Shown in pieces: positions 34,401 through 46,721 of a DNA stretch of 64,000 nt. Each line of letters opens with the position of its first letter. The first letter of the stretch is position 1. Made by a program: the position numbers and the translations under genes. Location: assembly GCA_013396995.1 (NCBI GenBank), contig VWZP01003801.1, positions 560,144-624,143 on the forward strand, given 5' to 3'. The notes below the pieces were generated by a model. It was not told the DNA's origin, did no database searches, and saw only the letters and a list, made by a program, of their open reading frames with translations. The DNA comes from Dicaeum eximium. Lineage: Eukaryota; Chordata; Aves; Passeriformes; Dicaeidae.

Positions 34401-36559
34401 CTTCTTCATCATTTCATTTTCTTTCACTGTGATGCTTTTTTTAGTCTTCTAAGACTGACTGGAAAATTTGCTACTGAAAATTTTCTAGGAGGAAAATTAA
34501 CTTCTTTATAAAGCTGAAGCCTACTCTGAAAGAAAAGCCCAGGGCTTAATGCAATTTCTTTTTCATCAGTTGTGGTCTGGACAAAAGGTATCTTTTTTCC
34601 CTACATGCCTTTTTTTTCTCTTGCTGCTGTTTTCATTCATGCCCTTCAAATACTTCAAATAGGCACCATGTCACAGCACTGAGCTGTTATAAAATCCTGC
34701 ATCTTTGCTCAGATTTCAGCAGCAGAAAATCTGCAGTCACATAATACTCTAGATGCTCATTTTGTCCTACTTATTTATGTCAAAGAACAAAGCAGTTACA
34801 ACTAAACCCAGAACAGGAGGAAATGAAAAACTCCTTTTCCGTTGTGTGGGGTAGAAAGGGGGAAAATGAATACCCACAAATTCCAATGGATTTCAGAGGG
34901 AACATGACCCTGACCCTAAACAAGGGCTGAAGGAAAATGGTGCTCCTCAGCATCAGGGATGGAGCCTGATTCCCCAGGGAGATGGCAGTGGGGGCAGTCA
35001 GTAGGGAAGAGCATGGATGCAGTGAAGCAGAGTCACACTGGTTATGACTCTGTCCTACTGAAATCCCCCGTGGGCACGGTGTCTCCTGCATCCCAGTGCA
35101 AAGCCAAGTGTCCTGCCTGGAGAGCCGTGCTGCTCCTGCTCTGTCCCCTCCTCAGAGAAGCAAGCCCAGGGGTTGCTCTTGCAAAGACACCCAAGGGGAA
35201 GGAGCGAGGGGTTGGCAGAGGCAGAGAGACTGAGGGGAAACTGCTCCTCCTTTGCACATTGTACTGGTAACTCTGTGCAGGAGAACAACCAGTTAAAACT
35301 TGGGTTTGCTCATGTGAAGCCAACTGCTGACCCAGTTTAATGCCTCTGGGGGTGCCAGCTCACTGCCTCCTGACTGTCAACAGGCTGGAAAGAAGCACCA
35401 GCTTCCCACTGCCATCCCTGCCTGCTCCCTCTGCTCTGCCCACTCACACACTGTGAAAGGGAAAAACCAGTTCTTTACTGGGTGACACCACCTCTTTGTC
35501 CTTATGAGAGGGCCCTTAACAAAATGCATTCTGTCCATGTGGTGTAGCAAGCTGGTGGCTTTCCAAGCAAGATGGGCATTGTTGAAGAAGACTCAACAAG
35601 CTGTGCAAATCCTCAACTCTTCAGCCTCCTCATATCCTGAAGTTATACACCTTTTGAGCAAGGGAACAAGCACTGTCATATTTTGCTTTCAATTCTGAAG
35701 ATCTGTTCTGTATGGATTGCAATTCTCTATCGAGCCCTGGTGTCAATTAAGTAAGTTCCATTGCCACAAATAAACCACATCAAAATCAATTAAGGGATGT
35801 CCTTCATCCTGCTATAAAAAAAAGGCAAACCCCCTAAAGCTCACAAAGCTTATGAACTCAAACAGTAAGTGGTGTGCACTGTGCCTATTGAATTTTTTGC
35901 ATGTGATTAATACTGTATTGATCCTATGTGACACTTCTGCAAGGCACTTGCAACACATGATAATGTCAGACAGCAATTTCCATTCTACAATAATGGAGCA
36001 CTGCCCCTGTGCAGGAAGAGAAACAATAAGGTAATCATTTAGTGAGGCAAATGTGCAATAAAACATATGAATTCATTATTTCAAAGTAATTTTTTTCTTG
36101 GAGAGAAATAATTTCACCCTCACCTGTTTTTTCTTTCACACTAATTCTAAATTTAGCCTTAAATTAACTGAGTTTACCAATGCTAATGTTCAGAGCTTTC
36201 TCACAACTGAGGAGTACTGTACTTTTTCATTATGTTTTCTAACTATGTAAAAAACAGATGGATGTGTAAGATTACAAATTTTTGGAAAAACAAGCAGAGT
36301 CTTCTATACCCAGCAATGGCTTTGGTCAGCTGCTGCCATACCTGCCTAGGCCACCTCCACACAAAGCCAGAGTTGTTTTTTTACTGCCTCTATCCATTCA
36401 TCTTAAAAAATAACTGAGGACAGATTTTTATGCCACCTGTGGCAGCTGTACAAACATGTCATACAGTACCTTATTCCCAGAAATCTAGATCCCCACACCA
36501 TCAGTGGAAGGGAACAATCCTTTCTTCTTTGTTCCCGTGCCCCATCTGCCCAACACCTG

Positions 36560-36575
36560 ATTTTTTTTTTTTTTT
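36560..36575. repeat. Short T homopolymer
   Basis: A run of about 15-16 T residues on the plus strand, with no attached element. Confidence 0.7.
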
Positions 36576-39500
36576 CTAGAATACATTAATGGAAAGAAGA
36601 GTTGTGCAACACAGCAGTGTGGGTGGAAAGCAGCCAGCCAACCTGTACCAGGAAAACAGCTATTACACGCACGCGATCCGCAGTGTTAGTCCCATTACAG
36701 GGCTATAAAACCTGAGCAGGTTACAAAGCCCCGAGGGCTGGGCCGTGAGCACTAAAACTTAATGGTGAGAGTGAGCTTCTTTTGATTTTAGCCTTGACTT
36801 CTCCTCCATGTTGGCAGTAAATATCAGGGAAAATATGACTCAGTGACAGAAATGAGCTGTAATCTTTTAAGAAGTGGAGTATCAACCCTGTGCTGATGAA
36901 CCATGGTACTCAGGTGACTGGGGTGCTCTGCCACGGCACCTCTGCTCCCAGGCCTTCAGTCACAGAGCGTTCCTAAGCACCCTGAGGTTTAATTTTCTGC
37001 TGTTGTTTTCTTTCCTTCAAGCAAAAAAAAAAGGAACAAAAACTTTAGGCGTACGAAGTTTCGCACAGGAAATGAAATTGAAACCACTGACACGGCAGCG
37101 CAGCAGTGCGGGCGGTCTGCAGGAGATGGGCAAAAAGAAGAAGTGGCATAGCTGATGAACAAGCTCAGGGAGAGCACAACTTTGCAAAACAGGTTGGTGA
37201 AACACAGACTTTCACACACACAAAAAAGCGAAGCTCTGTAGACACTACGATATTTGTTTGCTCTCCTGCAGCTGGTGCCAGGTGCTGGCTTGCACGGCTG
37301 GACAATGGCATGTTTTGTTTAATCCCAGAACAGCCTTGGCTCTGTCTCCAGCTGCAGCCCCGTCCTCTCCATTTCCCTGGCTGCCCCGAGCCACTCACTG
37401 TGCTCCTGGAGGGCATTTCAGAAGGAATACAACCATGTCCTACAGGCCTTGCAATAGGCATTATCTGATCAAAATAAATCACTCATTTGATCACTGCCCA
37501 TCTGCTTTGAAGTTCTGAGTTGCAAATAGAACCTTTGGTACTGCCCACTAAAGCACTGTGCTTTTAAATACCATGTGACTCAGGCTGATTCCCATCCAGA
37601 AGTGCATTTTCAGTTCAGTTTTGCCATGGGTCTCTGACATTTGCTTTCACAGACCGAGAACTGTGCTCGTTTTTATGTCAAGAGATATGAAAACCAAACA
37701 GAACCAGAACAAATACTTCACTTTTCCAAGGAAACTAACACATAAACCACTTCTGCATACCACGGTCTGCAAAGTGCAGAGCACACACCAAGCAGGAACA
37801 AAACCCTGGGCCCACACACTGCTTGGACAAAAGCCCCACAGAATCCACTCTCAAATTGCTGCCTCTGAAGGGAATTGTATTAGAGCAAAGGCTGACTCCA
37901 ATACAAGACCCAAGTATCTGCAGTCCCACCTTTATACCAGGGTCAATCCCACAGGCTACAGGTACCTGTTTACTTGTTCTTCTGTTGGCCTTTGCAGGTA
38001 AGCTTCTCCAAACACAGCATAGCAATATGTGAATAGCCTGAGTATTTTTCTCCATTTCTTCTTATCTTTTCAAAGAAATGCTAGCTGATGATTTCATTGC
38101 AGATTGCTTTTATAGTCCTGGCCTAATTACTATAAACTGAACTTACTCCTGTTACCAGCTGAGGATTTTTCTTAGGGCAATTTCGTCTTTGTGAACACAC
38201 CTTAATAGGATATCAATATGGCACATTAACTTCAGTATCTAAAGCTGTGTTCATCATGACTACAATTATTTTTCTCTACTTGGTTTTCTTAAGCAAAAGT
38301 TAATAATGGACAGGTGGGAAATCATGTGCAATTCCACTATAAACAACAGGCCCTGACAAACAGCTGAGATAGCAACAAAAACACTTCACATGCAAACTAA
38401 TGGTAGAAAGTGAGAGACTTCCTTTGGTTGAGTTGTCTGAATTTTTGGGAGTGACTTGTAAAAGAGCTACAAGTACTAACTGTGATAGCTTTACAGAAGG
38501 AGAAATCACCTAGGTGATTCAAAGTCAGATGTAGTGCTTGAAGTTCCACATTTGGATACTATCTGTGGTGAAATTTGACTTGTAACCTATTGTTTGTGTA
38601 CGGCACAAAAAGCGGAGGAGAAGGGAGCTTCAACCCTACTGAGCAACAGTATCTTCATTACTACATTCCCTCTACTTAGCACAAAACCCTTTTCACACTT
38701 AAAAGAGCAATACTCTGCATCATTTAAGCAGGATCTGTATGAGGTGAGAGTTTATGTGGTTGCAGAAAAGGGAGGGCAGGCATAAAATCAAATCTATCCT
38801 ATTAAATCTTGATTTTAGAATCCTGCCTTGTATAATAGGGGACAACAAAAGCTTTTGGTTGCTCATATTTAGTCTTTTTTCAATCCACTCTGATAGCCCC
38901 ATTTGTAAATTTTACTTTTGATAGAATGTGATGGGAGATCAGGTGTTTGCATAGCAATATATTTCTTGTGGATAGAGATATGGAGAGAAACCACCTTATC
39001 TTGTCAGACTTGAAAGAGAAACCCTATGAAATATTCCCATTTCTTTTTCCCACCAAGGGAGTTTCTGAAGGGTTTTTTTTTTGCCCTAGAATAGCTACAT
39101 CATTGTTCAAAATCCCCTAGGCTGATATGGTGAATCTGAGTGTGATCTTGCTTTCCCTCAGCACAATTAAAACAACATTGTTCTGACAAAGGGCGTTTTT
39201 TTGGCTAACATATGGGCTGACCATGAAAATTTGCTACCCGATGGAGCTCACAGATGCCCCTGAGCACGTCCCAGCTTTCTGGCAGACAGCTGCAGGGCTG
39301 GGAGGGCCTTGAGCTGAGGAGCAGATGCTCTGTGCAGCATTAACTCCCTCACATGGTTACGGCCGCATGAGGAAAGCAGCACGTAAGGGCCCAGCGAGGG
39401 CAGTCGGTGACTCACTAAATCCTAAATACCCCAAAGCTCTCTTCAAGGCTGCTACAGAATCAGATTTGTCACTGGAAAGGAAAAAAAAAAAAAGTAGATA

Positions 39501-39737
39501 TTTACTTTTAAATACTTATTTTCAGATACCCAAATTGCACCTACTAATCTCAACTGAGGTCAGTGTTAACATCATGATATTGCTCCCATGTAAGTGAAAC
39601 CTCTGTCACCTCACTGACCTTCAGGAGGCTGCTCCTGCTGTATGCAGGTACGAATGAGAGTGATAATGACAGGGAGTGAGGAGTTAATGACATGCACAGC
39701 ACTATGGCTGAATCAGTACAGGAAATGGGTATTAAAC

Positions 39738-39965
39738 AGAACCATAAAGTAATTCAGGTTAGAAGGGATTTCTGGAGGTCACATAGCCCAGCCTTCTGCT
39801 CACAGAAGGGCCAGGATCAAAATCAGACTGGTTTGCTGATGGCCTTATCTGGTCAAGCTCTGGCCAAGTGTGGAGACCAAACAATCCCTGTGCAACCTGT
39901 CCCACTGCTTCACTCTGCTCAGGATGAACATTTATTCCATATAAACAATCTGAATGTCTCTATCA
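39738..39965 (-). mobile_element. CR1-like LINE 3' fragment (degenerate)
   Basis: The plus strand reads AGTAATTCAGGTTAGAAGGG, then TCTGGAGGTCACATAGCCCA, and later TGTGCAACCTGTCCCACTGC. This order resembles the familiar reverse complement of the CR1 3' region in birds (words such as GGTTGGAAGGGACCTCTGGAG, then the CAGCCTGTTCCAGTGC segment). It is heavily mutated and 5'-truncated. The orientation is therefore minus. CR1 is the dominant LINE in bird and other reptile genomes. The edges are approximate, and no ORF survives. Confidence 0.65.
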
Positions 39966-42900
39966 GACAAAGAAAGAAGATAAGGAGGAAAAGGGAGAGG
40001 AGGATTAATACAGAATGACAAGATGATGCCAAATGGAAGGCTCACTCATCACTCTTTGGGTACTGCACACATACAATACAAGCAGTTGGAAAGCAAAAGA
40101 TACTGATGGGGTCTGTGGTGAGTGACAAATGAGTAAGCTCCAGGTTAAGTACAAAATAAGCAACAGCCCCTGGTGGCAGCATATCAGACAATACCCATTT
40201 TATTGTCAGAGTAAAACATATTCCTTTAAGAAAACCAAGCAAAAAGCCCTACTGAGTGCTTCAATGCATGCCAAGCAATTATTGCTTTCCACAATGTGTC
40301 CTGTGACTCACTGTGCCACAATGAACTGGCATATGGTGCTCATTCAGGGTATATAACTCACACATTAGCTCTGAAGAGCTAATAGTTACTTGGACTCTAG
40401 TTAATTTTAGGGGATTTTAATTTCCCCATGGCAATGCAATAAATATCATGCTTATTATTGTATTATTATTATTTTTTAGAAGTGTTTTTAGTGGCAGGCA
40501 AGTGTCATTAACACCTCAGATCTCTCTTATGCAATGAAAATCAATTCAGACAAACTCTGGCATGCGAAAGCACATAAATAATTGGTAAATACTACCTGTG
40601 GTCTTCTGGGTCCAGATTTGACTGATGCCAAGAGCAATCAACTCCTTTTTGGCTGCAAAGGATAGGAGGGCACTCAATACCTTGCAGAAGGCACTCAGTA
40701 CCTGGCAAAAATCAAGCTTTCTGTGTGCCAGCTCCCCATGAAAGATCAAACCATGAAGCACGTGCAACAAAAAAGGTTCTCTTCTCTTGCAAGGTAAGGC
40801 AATCTCCTAGAGAGACACAGAGCCAGCTCTCTGTAGGGTGTCAAATACTATTCTGGGCACTTTCTCTTATAAAAGGAAACATAGAAAGTAACAAAGCTTC
40901 TCTCTTTGAGTGAGTCTGCCCAAGAGCAGTAGACTAGAAATCCTATTTTTATCATGAACAAAACATCAGAGATGCTTAAAAGCAGGGACTGAGTAGTGGC
41001 AGAAGAAACTGTGTGCAATTACAAGAAAATTCTTCTCTTGTAATCAAGATGCCCCAAATGAGCCCAGGCTGCACCATGACTTCATGACTACAATCAAGAA
41101 AACATGGTTTCAAGAGTGCTAATGGAACTTTCCACCATACCCAGATGATTTAATGTGGGTAAGAATCCTGTAGAGGTAAGGGCTACTTAACACTTGTATA
41201 CATTTGGCAAAAGTACACTGAAGGCAGTGCTATTCATTAGCAAAAGTGGATCAGAAAGATGGAAGTGGCTAATTCAGATTTTGTCCATGTAGGGTCTCAG
41301 AGCTGCAGCAGAAGTGCAACTGGGTTGAAGGTCAGCAGGGCTGATTCCTGAAAAAGGGGGCCTGACTTTTGACATCATGTACATGGTAAAGCAATAGCAA
41401 TGCTACTGGAATCAACAAAACTATGCTGGAATAAACCAGTTGAGAATTATATCCTGAATTTGTACGTCTTTGAGCTAATTTCACAGGTATCAAACAACAT
41501 TAACATCTCAAATGTGACTTGGAAGGCAAAACATAAACACTGCAGCCTAAAGCTCTACTGCTCCTGATCCCCAAGGACACAATTATTCCTTCAGTGGTTT
41601 CCTGTATAGACCAAATCCAGTGATTACCAATACAAATATTTTTCCCTGTGATTTTGCTTTACAAAATGTAAATTTGGACTGTGTCATCTCAGATGTTTTC
41701 TTCAGCATTTAACACAACAGTGATGGAAGAATATGGCCATGACTTTACCATGAATGGCTATGGGGAATAAGGACCTGCTCTGCCTATTTCCTCACCTTGA
41801 ATCTCCTGAACTATTTAGTTGAGTGGGAGATAGTTTAAATTGTGCCTGAACCAAGACTCCCAGCATTTGACCTGCACTCTTCTGTTACTGCCCCATAGGT
41901 TTTTTGCTAATGGTCACAATATATTCCACATCTCCTCATAAATATCTTTGATTTACTAAAATATTCGTTGCATCTCACTCAGCTACCTTCCTCTAGGAAT
42001 GTATTCAAGAAAGGGCAAAAGTATATAACAATTGAGTAGAGCTCAGGCCTTTTTCCAATCAAAAGTCATATTCATCCATGCAAAAATGTCAAAGTCTTCA
42101 TTTCACCCAAGGAAACAAAACCAGCATTTAGATAATAACCACCTTCTCCTCAATGCAAAGACCCTCCTGCCAGAGAAGGAAATGCTGCCCTTGTCCAGAT
42201 CCCAAATGTTCATTCTCTTACTGCCTAATTCATGACAGAGCTAGCTAGATTTTCATTATAGAGTATTATTTGTAGCTGCTGTTTTCATGAAGCAGCTGTA
42301 ATAAACAAGTGAGATTTATGTTCCTTTTAAAATTGCTTGAAATAATTAGCATTGTTAAATTTAGACTCTGAAAAAATCTGAGTCTACTGATTTTTCTATT
42401 TTTTTTTAATAAATATTGAAGCTGCAAAGCAATCTACCAGCACCAGTCAGGCCTGGGTCAGAATAGTATGCATGCCATATAGCAGCCAAAATATGTTTCA
42501 GATGAGGAAATAATCTAAGTTCTCCAAACAACCTTTAAGAAGTAAATGATGGTTGTGGTGAATGAAATGTTTTAACAACTGCACTGAGTGCTATTTTTCT
42601 CCAGCCTAAATGCAGACAGGACTTTATTTTATTCCTCTTCTGGTCTGCACAGGTACAAATGGGCACCCTGGATGTGGATCACACTGGTGAGATCAACAGC
42701 AAGCAGGATCAACACTGAGACCCAGATCCAGACCAGAATTTTGCAGCTGCTTCCTACCTTGATTTATGCTGCATCTAAACGCCCTAACCCAAGTCAGATA
42801 TTCAGATACCAAACTCAGCTTGTGGTTTGCCCTCATCTCTGCATCATTTACTTTTTCCACTCATTACCCCTCAACCACAGCTTGCTGTATTGACAGTCCA

Positions 42901-45900
42901 GACACTTATTTAGGATAAGTAAATACGGTGCCCTCTCCAGCCCAATTTGGCTGTTTCACAGCTGGTGCTGCACTTCAGAGCCTGATCCAACAAACCTGCT
43001 TCGTGACAGCACTGAACAAACATCCTCTAAAAAGCTTTCCACTCATAGTTGGGGTTTTTTGGTTAGTTGGTGGGTTGGTCAGTTCTGTGAGTCATCAGCC
43101 TTCCAGTATTGTTTGTGGTGCAGGTGCCACCACTTCAGTAGTCCAGGTTTCCTCAGAGCAGTGGGAAAGACAAGGTGAAATCCCAGGGGCCAGGACAGAA
43201 CCTGAACAAGTCTACAAGAGGTCTAATGTCCAGCAGATTTTCAGCTGACTACAACCCCAGGAGAGGTGAGCAAAAGATGATCTGCTGTGGGAAAGACCAC
43301 ATCATGCCATGCACAAAAGAGGTACTGAAACAATATTCTTATTGTATAATGAGGAAAGGTACAAAATGAGGACAAGGAGAAGGCTAAACCTGCCAATTCT
43401 TATGAACTTTTTTAACTAGAGGAAGGATAATCAAGGAAGATATACAAATAAGAATGATGAGGCTGGGAAAAGAGTCTAGACTAACACGCAAAAGACAGCT
43501 GTAATGAGTATCAAAATATTAAAATCTTAAGTACTTTTCTTTACATATGGTAAAATAGTAAAAACTTCTTTGTAAATGATAAAATCCCAGGGCTTTAAAA
43601 TAAATAATAGCATACTGTTTCAAAACATTCCTGAATGGAATAAGTGGCATGCAATGGGATGGGGTTTAGTGTTAGAAAGTATAAAGCCCAACATCCCAGG
43701 AGAGCAGTAACATTGCCTGAGGAGCAGCTAGCAAAGCCATGAATCCAAGAAGAACCTGAAGGTGACTGCAGGTAAGATTAGCCAAGAAACAGAGCTTCTC
43801 TGTGTGATGCTTCTGAATGATGCAGAAGGGTCAAAAGCAAAGCTATTTCTGGATGTGGACAAGGGAAGGGGTGATATGGAAATCTAAAGCAAAATGCTAT
43901 GTCAAAACAGCCACAGTGAACAAATTATGATTTGTTCAAGTCTCCACATATTAGAAAGGAGATACAGAAATCAAAGGAAATACAAATAAGAACAACAAAA
44001 GTGATCTAAGGAGAGAGTAAGAGAGCTAAAATTAATATGTTCTATAAATGAGAAGACTCCTGGGCTGAGATCCAGCTATAAATACCTTCCAGGTACTCTG
44101 TGTAGAGGAAGGTAATTAATCTAGCTCAAAAGATAGTAAGACAAGAAACAATTGCTTGAATTTAGGAATGGAAAAATTCAGGATCTATAATAAGAAAAAG
44201 TTGTTTGAAGAGTCACATCTGCTCAACAAGGCAGATTCCCAAGGTGAGAGCTAAGGCACACTTACTGTATGCAGTCCAGAGCAGATTGTATAAGGATGGG
44301 GCTAAAAAACCCCCAAAACAGCACTCAACCTGTACATCCAGGTAGTGACAATACATCTGTACCAGAGCTCAGGGCTGGGGTGTGCAGCACCCCAAGGTGC
44401 ATGGCAAACCTCTCTGCCTCTCTTCTGGCTATGCCGTGGTGTGGACAATGGGAGCCTGTTGGGTGCTGGGCATGGGAGTGTCAGCAAGAACAAAAACACT
44501 GACCCAGACCTCAGATTATTCTGAGTATCTCAACACTGAGGTCAAAGGCCAAAGTGGGAACTACCTCTTGTGATACTCGTAGTCTTCCTCAGCCTTGTGT
44601 TAAGACATCCTGCACAGAAGCTTTCAATGTCACTGCATAAGTTATGTACTTTAATTTATGGTTAAATGAAAACCAATGCTAGCAGTGTTTAACAACTCTC
44701 AGGAGCTCCAAATATAAAATAAAGAAGAATATAAAATAAAATCCCCAAAACATTTGCAACAGACCTTACCATTTTCAATGACAAACGGGTACACACAAAT
44801 GTGAGGAATATAAAACCCAAGTACCCTTAATACCCTCCCTTAAACAAATCCCATCCCAACTGCACTCACCAATCGGGACTTCTGTCCCCTCCTCAATGTA
44901 GATGGGCAGTGGTGATTCCTCCATAGGATGAGGCACTGATGGAAAGTAATGAATTGTGGTAGTATTTGTCGCAAAGTGACTAAAATAAGATGGTCCCTTT
45001 CTTATCATTACAGCTACATATGGCTGGTTGCTATCACAAAGAGCCCCTTCTCAGAGTGGTCACCTCCTGTCACAGAGACCAGCCCAAGTCAGGGCCTGAG
45101 GGGTTAAATCCCCACTGAGCATTCACTGCCACAGGAGTCAACTCGCTCTGAACAGAGCCTGGGAGAGATCCCTGTCCTGGATGCTTCACCGTCCTGCCAT
45201 TTCACCATAACCTCAATACTCCCATCCCTGGAGTTTAACTCTCTTTTGGAAACTCCCACCGTTGTAGAAGCCAAGGGAAGCCAATGCACAGACAGGCACA
45301 AACAGAGTTATCGAGTCAAAGTCACAATATTTCATGCACAGAACCAGAGGAGAGAGGCTCTGATGCTCAAAGCTTGCCGTTAGCTGTTGGAAAGCCACAG
45401 CATGTGATGGAAGGCTGCACTGCAAACGGCCTCTCGACCATGGACTTTTCATTACTCATTTTAGAGTGTATGTATTAGACTTAGGAATTTTCTTTGGGAT
45501 ACTGCAATCTCCAAGCAAAACTCCAGATCTGCCCTGCGTGGTTGTTCTGCAGTTTCCAAACACCATACAGTCGCTGCTGTAGGGTTCATCTGGTTGGGTT
45601 CTTCTCTATTTGGGAACTTCTTCCCTTAAAGGGGTTTTCACTTCACCATTTCCCCTTTATAATGTATAGGAAGCATATGCTTCACAGGATTTTCAAGAGA
45701 TTTGAATTTCCCATTCTAGGATGAAATAATAATGAGTTACAAATGTTCATACTCAAAAACCTTCTGGATTTTTTTCCTTCTCTGTTACCTTTTAAAAATG
45801 ATGCTGTATCTTCTCAAAGATACAAACGCTGAACCTAGTCTCAGCTAGGATTCCCAGCAGCAGGAAAGGAGGATTCTTTAATCCTTTGTGGGGTATCCTT

Positions 45901-46415
45901 CACTTAGTACTGGATTTTTTGGTTTTGGGGTTTTATTTGAAAGACTGTCTTATCCATAAAACCAGCCAAAAACCACTAGTGGTTTAAAACTATTAAATAA
46001 AGCATCTAACAATGTTTCTGCTAGCAACACAACCAGAATAAAGAGTGTTTTCAACAGATGCTTGACTAGCAACAGGCATAATATGAACCCCGGGCTGGTG
46101 TTTTGCAGGATGCAAAGGGCTGCCAGCTCCTGCCCTTCCGTCAGCCCACCCCTGGCTCACGTGGAGGATGAAGGGAAGCACAGGGGAGAGGAAGAGCAGA
46201 ACACGGTTACCTACAGAGCTACGGTACAAGCCACAGAAATCATGGTCTACCGGGACGCCTTGCGCAAGCCACTTTTATCTAGAAGCTGAACTAACATTCC
46301 AGCTCAACAATAGCAAAAAAACATTTGTTACCACACGGCATTTTGCTATATATTAACCAGCAAGTTGCTACGCAAGCATAACGGAGTGCTGCAATTTCAA
46401 GATATATGTTGTTAA

Positions 46416-46429
46416 AAAAAAAAAAAAAA
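46416..46429. repeat. Short poly(A) run
   Basis: A run of about 14-15 A residues on the plus strand. No element body is recognised next to it. Confidence 0.6.
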
Positions 46430-46690
46430 TTGACTTATGGGAAATCAGCCTGAGGTGAGTGCTCGTGGGCTTGCCATGCCACTGGACACAGTACATGCTC
46501 GGATGTTATGCAAAGCGGGCCCTGCATTGGGAACAATGCAGTCATTTTCTTTGCTAAGCTAATTTTGCATAAAGGCAATGAGAGTCTTCATCTACGCAGC
46601 CCTGTAAAGCATTTAATCAGATTTATTTACTAGGAAGAAATACCACAGCAGAGCTTTCTATACTACTCAACAGTTTTCAAAGCTGAGATC

Positions 46691-46721
46691 TGCGGAAAAA
46701 AAAAAACCAAAACCAAAACCA
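46691..46721. repeat. A run followed by (CCAAAA)n
   Basis: An A homopolymer is followed by about three CCAAAA units, a small simple repeat. Confidence 0.7.

Noticed and set aside
40725..40800. Plus-strand open stretch ending at a GTAAGG donor-like site near 40795
   Set aside because: It has no convincing acceptor or second exon. It overlaps a minus-strand exon-like segment and illustrates how often such patterns occur by chance.
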